Below, in pieces: positions 25,095-34,232 of a DNA stretch of 64,000 nucleotides (the stretch's first letter is position 1; each line of letters begins with the position of its first letter). Made by a program: the position numbers and the translations under genes. The notes under the pieces are model-generated. The model searched no databases. It saw only the letters and a list, made by a program, of their open reading frames with translations, and had not been told where the DNA came from. Source of the stretch: an uncultured Pelagibacteraceae bacterium (GTDB lineage Bacteria > Pseudomonadota > Alphaproteobacteria > Pelagibacterales > Pelagibacteraceae); the NCBI GenBank assembly GCA_902552985.1, contig CACDII010000002.1, forward strand, positions 1 to 64,000, read 5' to 3'.

Positions 25095-26258
25095 ATGAAA
25101 AAAAAATTTAAAAAATTAAATAAAAAAAAAATTAATAAAAGAAAAAAAACAAAAAAAAAACTCATTAAAAAAAAAAATAAATTAAAATCTAAAAAGTTAA
25201 AAAAAAAACTTAAAAAATTTAATAATAAAAAAAATAGCCTCAAAAATATTCCAAAAGACGCAATACTTAAAGTTATTAGACTTCAAGAAAAATTAAAACC
25301 TAATTATAGTTTTGTTAAAAAGTTTTATTTTGGTTTAGAGAAATCTCTAGAAAATTTTTTTAATAAAATAGATGGAGTAATAGAAGGTTATAAAATTCTT
25401 AAAAATGAGGAGAAAAAAAGAAAAAAATTAGAGGAAATACAAAGAATTGAAAATGAAAGAATTGAAAAAGAAAAGCAAAGAAAAATAGAAAAAGATTTAA
25501 GAATTAAGCTTAAAGAACAAGCAATAAAAGAAGAAATAAAAATAGAGAAAGAAAGAGTTAGAGATATAAAATTATTTTTAAGGCAAGAACAAGCAATAGT
25601 TAGAAGAGAGCAAGCAGAAAAACAGAAAAAGTTTTTACAACAAATAAAATTAGACAAACAAATTGAAAAATTTAGAATTAGAGAAGTAAAAGAGCTTGAA
25701 AAACTTGAGAGAATTTCATTAAGAGAACAAAGAGACGACTACTCTGGACTACAAGAGAGAATAGAAAAATTAAAGCAAAAATATAGAATCATTAGGGATC
25801 AAAAAATAAGGGAGAGAGTAGAGGCTTTAGGAGTTAAAATCCAAGAAGACGATGATAGAGAAACTCTTTTAAGAAAAGAAAGAGAATACACTATTGCGAG
25901 ACAAAAAATTGAGCTTTCTTTAGAGAGTTTTTATAGAAGTGCTGCCAGTTTAGTGTTCCAATTAAATAAAAGACATATTACCAGACATATGTCTATCTTG
26001 AGATGTATTGATAGAAGATTTGAAACAGGTGAAATTTTTATTAAATGGGATGAATCAAATGATGATGAGTGGTTAATTCTAATTTATATTAAGGATAATT
26101 CTCCTGATGAAGGAATTGTGATTGAGGATAAATCTAATGCTGAAAAAAATTTATCTCACGAATTTAAACCTAGTGAAATATTTAATGCCTCAGATATGAT
26201 GGTTGATTCATTGACACAACTTTTATCAAGAGAGCGTAAAAAAAAACAAAAAAATTAA
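25095..26258 (+). CDS. Polylysine and coiled-coil protein of unknown function
   Basis: I do not recognise this 387-residue protein. Residues 1-50 contain 29 Lys, giving a strongly basic tail written almost wholly in A. Residues 105-265 are a highly charged Glu/Lys/Arg helix, very likely a coiled coil. Residues 270-375 form a compact, ordinary-looking domain (FYRSAASLVFQLNKRH..., an RHMSILRC segment, an acidic strand region, DMMVDSLTQLL) that ends in a second Lys cluster. No signal peptide is present. The basic tail suggests binding to nucleic acid or ribosomes; that is inference. Confidence 0.7.
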   Translation: MKKKFKKLNKKKINKRKKTKKKLIKKKNKLKSKKLKKKLKKFNNKKNSLKNIPKDAILKVIRLQEKLKPNYSFVKKFYFGLEKSLENFFNKIDGVIEGYKILKNEEKKRKKLEEIQRIENERIEKEKQRKIEKDLRIKLKEQAIKEEIKIEKERVRDIKLFLRQEQAIVRREQAEKQKKFLQQIKLDKQIEKFRIREVKELEKLERISLREQRDDYSGLQERIEKLKQKYRIIRDQKIRERVEALGVKIQEDDDRETLLRKEREYTIARQKIELSLESFYRSAASLVFQLNKRHITRHMSILRCIDRRFETGEIFIKWDESNDDEWLILIYIKDNSPDEGIVIEDKSNAEKNLSHEFKPSEIFNASDMMVDSLTQLLSRERKKKQKN

Positions 26259-26264
26259 CTTTTA

Positions 26265-27956
26265 TTATTCAGTAACGTAAACAGAAACGCCCCTTGAATT
26301 TATGTCTACATCAAACTTTTTGTGAAGTGGAGGAAAGGCTCTTTGTGAGCAATCTAATCTATCACAAGTTCGACATGAAACTCCGATAGGTATTTCTGTT
26401 TTTTTATCGGTAATATTCAAATTTTCAGTATAAATAAAATCTTTTGCGTACTTAGCTTCGCATCCTAACCCAATAGATAAAATACTTTTAGCCTCACCAA
26501 ATCTTCCGACTCCTTTTTCTACAGTTCTTGCTATGCAAACGTATTTTTCTCCATTACTCATCTTGCTAACAGCTGCTTGAATTATACCAGGTCTTGTGAA
26601 TGCTGAGTAAACATTCCATCTTGGACACGCACCACCGTATCTTGGAATCTCAATTCCTGATAAAGAAAATCTTTTTGATATATTTCCCGCAACATCTACT
26701 CTTAAAAAATGAAAAGGAATCCCAGGCAATTTTGGATCTTGCAAACAAGTTACTCTGTGAGCTATTTGTTCAAATGTAGTTGCGAAAGTATTTTGCAACA
26801 ACTCTAGATCGTACTTATTTTTCATACACTCACGATGAAATAATTTATATGGCATTAAGATTGCAGCTCCACAATAATTTAACAAAGCAACTTTTGTAAC
26901 CTTTTTTGATTCTTCGCTTGGAAAAGAAAATTTTGAAATATAATCATTTATATCATCGAGTGCACCTTCATAAGCAATTTGAGATGCCACATAAAGTTTT
27001 TTTGTTTCAAGAGCAACGTAGTCACTTAGGAGCAGTTCTTTTTTATTTTTAACAAAAATTTTTGAAAAAGGTTTTCCTTCTTCTGGAAGTACGTCTTTGA
27101 CCAATATACCGTATTCTTTTCTTAAAAATTTACAAAGTCCAAAATAAGTTGATCTATTATTTATTTGTATTTTTTCAAAAATAGAATTTGCAAAATCCTC
27201 TAGTTTTGGAAAATAATTTTTATTTTCTTGTAAAAAGTCTGATACAATTTCACCTGGGAACGCAGCTTTTCTGCTATCAATTATCTTACCAGATAAGTTT
27301 TCAACTCTATTAACAATCTCATGATCTTTTTGTTTAAAGTTATCACCTAATTTTATTAATGCTTTAGCTATTTTTGGGTTTGTGTTAACTAAGTCTTTTA
27401 CCTCTGGCCCTAAAATATCTAAACCCTCAAATATTTCGTCACTTAAAAGTTCCGTTATATTACTTTCCAATTTAAGTTCTGCTTGACTTGTTAAATCTGA
27501 AAGCTCAATTCTAAGCTCTTTACAAATTTTTATAATTAGATCGCTATCAATTCTTCTTTTACCACTTTCAATAAGGTTCAAATAACTAGCTGATATTCCT
27601 AGTTGTTCTGATAATTTGTTTGCTTGAATCCCCTGTTGTCGCCTAAAGGCTTTAATTTTAGGCCCAATTTTTAGATTAAGTTTTTTTAACTGATCTGAAT
27701 TTACTGACTTTGAGATTGCAACTTTCGAATTACCTAAATTTAAATTTTCACCACTACTTAGTTCTGATGGCTCTATTCTGAGCTCTTGACAAATTTTAAT
27801 CAATAAATCTCCATCTATTTTTCTTTTTCCACTTTCAATTAAATTTAAGTAACTAGGAGAAATAGATACTAATTCAGATAACCTTTTTGCTTGCAGGCCT
27901 AGCTTCACTCTAAAAGCCTTGATTTTTGAACCTATTTCAATATCTAATTGACTCAC
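26265..27956 (-). CDS. ScfR/RamB-family transcriptional regulator with duplicated HTH
   Basis: A 563-residue regulator. Two XRE-type helix-turn-helix domains (residues 8-68 and 97-157) are 43/61 identical, both with SYLNLIESGKR. They are followed by a DUF2083/ImmA-IrrE-like effector region and a C-terminal Cys cluster (CRTCDRLDC). Single-HTH relatives (ScfR, RamB, PccR; usually about 470 residues) sense short-chain acyl-CoA status and control propionate, acetate or glyoxylate genes. It is divergent from isocitrate lyase across repeated TTTGTAAA boxes, so it probably controls aceA and itself. Confidence 0.88.
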   Translation of the reverse strand: MSQLDIEIGSKIKAFRVKLGLQAKRLSELVSISPSYLNLIESGKRKIDGDLLIKICQELRIEPSELSSGENLNLGNSKVAISKSVNSDQLKKLNLKIGPKIKAFRRQQGIQANKLSEQLGISASYLNLIESGKRRIDSDLIIKICKELRIELSDLTSQAELKLESNITELLSDEIFEGLDILGPEVKDLVNTNPKIAKALIKLGDNFKQKDHEIVNRVENLSGKIIDSRKAAFPGEIVSDFLQENKNYFPKLEDFANSIFEKIQINNRSTYFGLCKFLRKEYGILVKDVLPEEGKPFSKIFVKNKKELLLSDYVALETKKLYVASQIAYEGALDDINDYISKFSFPSEESKKVTKVALLNYCGAAILMPYKLFHRECMKNKYDLELLQNTFATTFEQIAHRVTCLQDPKLPGIPFHFLRVDVAGNISKRFSLSGIEIPRYGGACPRWNVYSAFTRPGIIQAAVSKMSNGEKYVCIARTVEKGVGRFGEAKSILSIGLGCEAKYAKDFIYTENLNITDKKTEIPIGVSCRTCDRLDCSQRAFPPLHKKFDVDINSRGVSVYVTE

Positions 27957-27965
27957 ATTTCCTAA

Positions 27966-28055
27966 TTTGTAAATTTTGTAAATTTTAATTTACAAAAAAT
28001 TGATAAGATTTACAAGATAAATCAATATTTTTATAGCTTTTGTAAATTTTGTAAA
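27966..28055. repeat. TTTGTAAA box array between the ScfR gene and aceA
   Basis: The octamer TTTGTAAA occurs at 27966 and 27975 and again at 28039 and 28048, each pair with a 9-base period. It occurs inverted (TTTACAAA) at 27989, and with one mismatch inverted (TTTACAAG) at 28009. RamB/PccR-type regulators are known to bind TTTGCAAA-like boxes, so these are candidate operators for the adjacent double-HTH regulator. The 314-base gap (27957-28270) otherwise holds only a 53-codon ORF and a hairpin. Confidence 0.75.
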
Positions 28056-28068
28056 ATATAAGTTTTAC

Positions 28069-28230
28069 ATGAATTTTTTAACTAAAAACCCAGAAAACAA
28101 AGATCAATTGACTCATAACGATGATGCAAAGCAATATTATCTAAAAGGGGTTTATGTTAGAGATGATCATTGTGATTGGGGTTCCAGTGGCATGAATGAG
28201 TTCACAAATGAGTTTAGCGAAGGGAAGTAA
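28069..28230 (+). CDS. Small ORF (53 aa) between operator array and aceA
   Basis: ATG at 28069 to TAA at 28228-28230 encodes 53 residues beginning MNFLTKNPENKDQLTHND, mid-part YYLKGVYVRDDHCDWGSSG. It is hydrophilic, acidic and has one Cys. Amino-acid use is balanced rather than Lys/Asn/Ile noise, which favours real coding. There is no good ribosome site, and the start lies 13 bases after the last TTTGTAAA box, so translation would be leaderless or weak. It could be an upstream peptide linked to aceA. I do not recognise a family. Confidence 0.5.
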   Translation: MNFLTKNPENKDQLTHNDDAKQYYLKGVYVRDDHCDWGSSGMNEFTNEFSEGK

Positions 28231-28238
28231 AACCCTTC
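28219..28238 (+). promoter_or_regulatory. Hairpin upstream of aceA
   Basis: GAAGGG (28219-28224) and CCCTTC (28233-28238) form a 6-bp stem with an 8-base loop, overlapping the stop codon of the small ORF and 33 bases before aceA. The following bases are only modestly T-rich. It may be an attenuator, a weak terminator or an mRNA 5' stabiliser. The role is inferred. Confidence 0.4.
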
Positions 28239-28270
28239 TTTCAATTAAAAATATATAAGAGTATTAATAA

Positions 28271-29551
28271 ATGAGCTCAGAGTCTAATAAAGTATCTTAC
28301 GATTTAAAAAGATTTGCAGGTATAAAAAGAGACTACACACCAGAGGAAGTTGAAAGATTAAGAGGCTCAATTAAAATAGAGTATTCGATGTGCAAACATC
28401 AATCACAAAAACTTTGGAGACTATTAAATACAGAACCATACGTTAACACATTAGGCTCATTGTCAGGAAACCATGCTGTTCAACATGCTAAGGCCGGACT
28501 TAAGGCAATTTATTTAAGTGGATGGCAAGTAGCGGCAGATGCAAATAGTGCTGGCGAAATGTATCCAGATCAATCTTTATATCCTTACGATAGCGCTCCA
28601 AAATTAGTTGAATCAATGAATAATGCATTAACAAGAGCAGATCAAATTCAACATATGGAAATTAAAGATGGTGATATGAATTCAAAAGATAAAGTAGATT
28701 ATATGTTACCAATAATTGCTGATGGAGAAGCTGGTTTTGGAGGACCATTGAATGTTTTCGAATTAGCTAAAAAATTCATAAAAGCTGGTGCAGCTGGTGT
28801 ACACTTCGAAGACCAACTTGCAAGTGAAAAAAAGTGTGGTCATATGGGAGGAAAGGTTTTAGTGCCAACTGGGACAATGATTAAAAACTTGAAGGCCGCG
28901 AGGTTAGCTGCAGATATTGCAGATGTTCCATTAATAATTTTAGCGAGAACAGACGCAAATGCAGCAAAATTAATTACAAATGATCACGATGAAAACGACA
29001 AAAAATTTTTAACAGGAGAAAGATCACCTGAAGGTTTTTATTATGTTAAACATGGAATTGACCAAGCAATTTCGAGAGGTTTAGCTTATGCTCCTTACTC
29101 AGATTTAATTTGGTGTGAAACAGCAACTCCTAATTTAGATGAAGCGAAAAAATTTGCTGATGCAATACATAAAAAATTCCCAGGTAAATTATTAGCATAT
29201 AATTGCTCACCGTCTTTTAATTGGAAAAAACATTTATCAGATTCTGAAATTTCAACTTTCCAGAAAAAAATTAGTGAAATGGGTTATAAATTTCAATTTA
29301 TTACTTTAGCTGGTTTTCACACACAGAATATTGCTATATTTGAATTAGCTGAAAAATATAAAAAAGAAGGAATGACAGCTTATTCAAGAATCCAGCAACA
29401 AGAATTTTCAAGAGAAAAAGATGGTTATACAAGTGTTAAACATCAAAGAGAAGTTGGTACTTCATACTTTGATGCTGTTTCAAACACTATAAGTGGTGGA
29501 AAAAGCTCTACTACTGCTATGAAAGGTTCGACAGAGTCTGAGCAGTTCTAA
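28271..29551 (+). CDS. aceA: Isocitrate lyase
   Basis: A 426-residue glyoxylate-bypass enzyme that splits isocitrate into glyoxylate and succinate. The catalytic signature KKCGHMGGK lies at 187-195 with the active-site Cys at 189. Other family blocks are [34 protein letters not shown] and YNCSPSFNW. The length matches the bacterial enzyme. Its partner malate synthase G is 28 kb away at 57.6 kb rather than adjacent. Upstream are the ScfR-type regulator and its candidate operators. Confidence 0.97.
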   Translation: MSSESNKVSYDLKRFAGIKRDYTPEEVERLRGSIKIEYSMCKHQSQKLWRLLNTEPYVNTLGSLSGNHAVQHAKAGLKAIYLSGWQVAADANSAGEMYPDQSLYPYDSAPKLVESMNNALTRADQIQHMEIKDGDMNSKDKVDYMLPIIADGEAGFGGPLNVFELAKKFIKAGAAGVHFEDQLASEKKCGHMGGKVLVPTGTMIKNLKAARLAADIADVPLIILARTDANAAKLITNDHDENDKKFLTGERSPEGFYYVKHGIDQAISRGLAYAPYSDLIWCETATPNLDEAKKFADAIHKKFPGKLLAYNCSPSFNWKKHLSDSEISTFQKKISEMGYKFQFITLAGFHTQNIAIFELAEKYKKEGMTAYSRIQQQEFSREKDGYTSVKHQREVGTSYFDAVSNTISGGKSSTTAMKGSTESEQF

Positions 29552-29562
29552 TTAAACGATAA

Positions 29563-29856
29563 ATGCTTACAAGCATATTACTTTTAACTATTTGTTATTT
29601 TTTATTTAGATACTCAGTTGCTTGGATTGATTACTATAATAAAACAGATGAAAGAATGCCAAAATCGATTTGGAGATACACTTGCGACTATCCAGTAGTG
29701 GGTATCAGAGATATATCTGATTTAGATGATAAACCTTTTGTAAGACAAAGAAGAAAAAGAAATACCATTGTAACAATAATGTATTTTATTGTTGTATTTG
29801 CTTTTATTTTTACTATTGATTTTATAGCCAGTTTACTTGTTTTAATTTTAAATTAA
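29563..29856 (+). CDS. Small two-helix membrane protein, unknown
   Basis: A 97-residue protein with a membrane helix at each end (about 1-18 and 70-96). A conserved-looking hydrophilic middle carries WIDYYNKTDERMPKSIWRYT and a basic patch RQRRKRN. The positive patch before the second helix places the middle in the cytoplasm. It starts 11 bases after aceA, so it is probably co-transcribed with it, but I recognise no family. Its stop shares TTAA with the convergent DUF6134 gene. Confidence 0.6.
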   Translation: MLTSILLLTICYFLFRYSVAWIDYYNKTDERMPKSIWRYTCDYPVVGIRDISDLDDKPFVRQRRKRNTIVTIMYFIVVFAFIFTIDFIASLLVLILN

Positions 29857-30539
29857 TTAATTTTAAAGTTTTTTAATCTATATTCCCAATTACCCATTCT
29901 AGAATAACTAACTTTGATAATTAGATTGTTTTTAGTATTAACCCATATATCAAAATCTAATTTTTTATTTTTTGGCAAATTATCATCTTTAGATTTTAAT
30001 TTATAATGGTGTGTATCGTAACTTTTACCATAAATAATAATATTTTCTTTACCAATTAATTGAACAACTTGATCTTTTATACTGCCAGTTAAAGGGCTAA
30101 TTTGTTTATTGGCTTCCAATATTTTGTGATTCCACCAATTTCCAATAACACAATCAGTGCTTGCCTCTCCTTTATAAGAAGATCCATCTATAATAAATTT
30201 TTTTTTAGAATTATTATAATTTAAATTAACATATTTTTCTTTTCTATTTTGAAAAGTTATTGATTTAAATTGAATTAATTTTTCATTTTTGTATTTTTCT
30301 ATAGCTTCGCTAGCTATTGTAAAAATATTAGCGCCAAGTAACTTAACTTTAAACTGTGTATAATTTTTTACTGTCATGGTGTTATCTCCATGTTCAAAAA
30401 AATAATTACTATAACCAATTAATTTGTTATTTCTAAATACTTCCATCTCAATTTTTATTATACCTTTGTAGTGTGCAGTATGGGCAGCAACGTGCGTGTA
30501 TAAAAATAGTAAAATTAAAATATAAAAGTATTTTTTCAT
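29853..30539 (-). CDS. DUF6134-like periplasmic protein
   Basis: A 228-residue exported protein with a signal peptide (residues 1-19, ending HVAAH). The mature part is beta-rich: an N-terminal GIIKIEMEVFRNNKLIGYSNYFF strand pair, a GNWWNHKIL block with a nearby Cys, and a C-terminal KLDFDIWVN segment. This layout matches DUF6134, proteins of unknown function in alphaproteobacteria that may bind a lipid or similar ligand. It stands alone, divergent from the YczE-like gene. Confidence 0.6.
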   Translation of the reverse strand: MKKYFYILILLFLYTHVAAHTAHYKGIIKIEMEVFRNNKLIGYSNYFFEHGDNTMTVKNYTQFKVKLLGANIFTIASEAIEKYKNEKLIQFKSITFQNRKEKYVNLNYNNSKKKFIIDGSSYKGEASTDCVIGNWWNHKILEANKQISPLTGSIKDQVVQLIGKENIIIYGKSYDTHHYKLKSKDDNLPKNKKLDFDIWVNTKNNLIIKVSYSRMGNWEYRLKNFKIN

Positions 30540-30585
30540 AAAATTATAAATAGAAAAGTCTAATTAATTATACTATTAATAAAAT

Positions 30586-31233
30586 ATGTTTTTATCTATA
30601 AAAAATATTCCTAAAGTTTATTGGAGCTCAGCTAAACCACTAAATTTTAAACCAAGATTTTCGACATTATTTTTTTGTTGTTTTGGTTTAATGTTATTTG
30701 GTTTGGGCGAAGGATTATTAATTGTTTCTTTTACAGGAGCTTCTCCTTGGAGTGTTTTAGCTCAAGGTATTTCTCTAAATGTAAACCTAAGTATTGGAAT
30801 AATTACATTTTTAATAAGTATATCCGTTTTAATTTTATGGATACCCCTTGGTCAAAAGTTGGGTATAGCGACCATTTTAAACGCTTTAATAATTGCACTA
30901 ATGATTGATATTTGTATAAAATTTGTTTCGACCCCTTCTAATTATAATAACCAATTACTCTTAGCCATAGTCGCGGTAATAACAGTTGGAATTGGGGGTG
31001 GTATCTATTTAATTGCTAATCTAGGAGCCGGTCCAAGAGACGGTTTAATGGTAGGTTTACAACAAAAAACAAATTTACCTATAGCTTTAGTTAGAGCAAT
31101 ACTTGAGATTACAGTTGTTAGTGTTGGTTGGTATTTGGGAGGAACAGTTGGAGTCGGAACTTTGTTATTTGCTTTTGGTATAGGTCCGTGTGTTGCTTTA
31201 GGTCTTTATTTAGTTGATAAAACTTTTAAATAA
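30586..31233 (+). CDS. YczE/YitT-like integral membrane protein
   Basis: A 215-residue protein with about five membrane helices. It contains GEGLLIVSFTGASPWSVLAQGIS, GAGPRDGLMVGL and a glycine-rich GGTVGVGTLLFAFGIGP; the repeated GASPW/GAGPRDG elements are the mark of the YczE/DUF161-like family. The function is unknown and some relatives are proposed transporters. It is followed directly by a strong terminator hairpin. Confidence 0.7.
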   Translation: MFLSIKNIPKVYWSSAKPLNFKPRFSTLFFCCFGLMLFGLGEGLLIVSFTGASPWSVLAQGISLNVNLSIGIITFLISISVLILWIPLGQKLGIATILNALIIALMIDICIKFVSTPSNYNNQLLLAIVAVITVGIGGGIYLIANLGAGPRDGLMVGLQQKTNLPIALVRAILEITVVSVGWYLGGTVGVGTLLFAFGIGPCVALGLYLVDKTFK

Positions 31234-31236
31234 AAA

Positions 31237-31264
31237 AACCCCCAGAAATTTCTTTCTGAGGGTT
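31237..31264. terminator. Bidirectional intrinsic terminator between the YczE-like gene and groEL
   Basis: AACCCcCAGAAA and TTTCTGaGGGTT form an 11-pair stem with one mismatch and a 4-base loop, just after the YczE-like stop. On the minus strand it ends in seven T residues, so it is mainly the groESL terminator. On the plus strand TTTCT follows, which is weaker. Confidence 0.85.
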
Positions 31265-31313
31265 TCTAATTCATTTAACCTTGTACTGAGAGTGTTCTGG
31301 TAGGGGAACTATA

Positions 31314-32993
<1,680 letters not shown>

Positions 32994-32999
32994 TTAAAA

Positions 33000-33290
33000 T
33001 TATTTACTTGAAATTCCCATAATGTCTGACTCTTTCATTATGCTATATTCTTTACCGTCAATTTTAACTTCAGTACCTGACCATTTACCAAATAAAACTT
33101 TATCACCAACTTTAACATCCATTGGAATTATTTTTCCATCTTCAGTTTTTGCTCCTTTTCCAACTGCAATAACTTTACCTTCTTGAGGTTTTTCTTGAGC
33201 TGTATCCGGGATTATAATTCCACCGGCAGTTTTTTCACTACCATCTAAAACTTCGATTAATACTCGATCATGTAACGGTTTAAATTTCAT
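33000..33290 (-). CDS. groES: Co-chaperonin GroES
   Basis: A 96-residue GroES with [12 protein letters not shown] at the start, the mobile-loop segment [15 protein letters not shown] and the [11 protein letters not shown] strand. It caps the GroEL ring. The start is set at 33290, where AGGAG precedes ATG. The frame extended to 33317 runs over the -10 of the probable promoter and cannot be the true start. It is first in the groESL operon. Confidence 0.97.
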   Translation of the reverse strand: MKFKPLHDRVLIEVLDGSEKTAGGIIIPDTAQEKPQEGKVIAVGKGAKTEDGKIIPMDVKVGDKVLFGKWSGTEVKIDGKEYSIMKESDIMGISSK

Positions 33291-33315
33291 AAATTCTCCT
33301 ATTAGTATGCGAGTC

Positions 33316-33343
33316 ATATAGGTAAACTTGTGTCTATTTCAAG
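33316..33343 (-). promoter_or_regulatory. Putative sigma-32 (RpoH) promoter of groESL
   Basis: On the minus strand CTTG (33340-33343), a 17-base spacer and CCTATAT (33316-33322) match the alphaproteobacterial RpoH consensus CTTG-N17-CYTATNT at every defined position. It lies 26 bases before the groES start. I see no CIRCE inverted repeat, so heat control here is probably by sigma factor rather than HrcA. Confidence 0.75.
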
Positions 33344-33413
33344 ATAATCAATTAAAAATAGGCAATTCAAAAAACAAGAGAAATTGTAGCTTTTTTGAGC
33401 TATATCTCATTAA

Positions 33414-34232
33414 ATGACTAAAAATTTGGACGATATAGGACTTAGATCCATTATTAATAACTACGACTTTTATTTTATAGACTTGTGGGGTGTAATTCAT
33501 AATGGAATTGAATTACATAAAAATGCAATTGAAGCGTTAGACGAAATTACGAAAGCAAAAAAAAACTATGTATTACTTACGAACGCCCCACGCCCAAACT
33601 CAACTGTCAAAATATTTTTAGAAAAAATGGGTTTAGATAAAGCGATGAGAGAAAAAGTTTATACATCTGGGCAAGCTGCTTTAAGTTATTTAAAAACAAA
33701 TCATGCTAGTCAAAATTTTTTTCATGTTGGACCACCAAGAGATTTTGATTTATTTTCTAATTTTAAAAATAAAAAAATAGATGATATTGAAAAGTGTGAT
33801 TATTTATTGTGTACAGGTTTGTTTGATCAACACGATAAAGATCTAGATTACTATAAAAAGTTGTTAATTAATTCAGTATCTAAAAAAATGATATGTACTA
33901 ATCCAGATTTAATAGTTGATAGAGGAGAAAAAAGAGAATATTGCGCTGGTTCTGTAGCAAAAGTTTTTGAAGCTCTTGGAGGAAATGTTGTATATTTTGG
34001 AAAACCTTATCCTGAGGTTTATAATCAGGCAATTAAAAATAATAATAAAAAAATTATTGCAATTGGAGATAATTTAAACACAGATATAAAAGGTGCTATC
34101 AATATGAATTATGATTCTTTATTAATAACTAATGGAATTCATAGACAAGAAATTTCAAGAGAAGGTATTTCTAGTGTGTTAAAGAAATATAATCTCAATA
34201 TAACTTTTTCACAAAAAGAATTAAAATGGTAA
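33414..34232 (+). CDS. HAD-superfamily hydrolase, NagD-like (TIGR01459 type)
   Basis: A 272-residue phosphatase-like protein. Motif I, FIDLWGVIHNG (about residues 20-31), carries the nucleophile Asp. TNAPRPNS is motif II, FGKPYPEVY includes the motif III Lys, and AIGDNLNTDIKGA is motif IV. The cap is of the NagD type. It dephosphorylates an unknown small metabolite. It overlaps ribF by seven bases, an arrangement common in alphaproteobacteria, so it may act on a flavin precursor; that is inference. Confidence 0.8.
   Translation: MTKNLDDIGLRSIINNYDFYFIDLWGVIHNGIELHKNAIEALDEITKAKKNYVLLTNAPRPNSTVKIFLEKMGLDKAMREKVYTSGQAALSYLKTNHASQNFFHVGPPRDFDLFSNFKNKKIDDIEKCDYLLCTGLFDQHDKDLDYYKKLLINSVSKKMICTNPDLIVDRGEKREYCAGSVAKVFEALGGNVVYFGKPYPEVYNQAIKNNNKKIIAIGDNLNTDIKGAINMNYDSLLITNGIHRQEISREGISSVLKKYNLNITFSQKELKW

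Noticed and set aside
25022..25657. Minus-strand Phe/Leu-rich frames opposite the polylysine gene
   Set aside because: Poly-A coding read backwards gives poly-Phe. The frames lack any other coding sign.
27957..28068. CRISPR-like array from the repeated TTTGTAAA units
   Set aside because: Units are 8 bases with 9-base period and mixed orientation. There are no spacers of uniform length and no cas genes; operator boxes explain it better.
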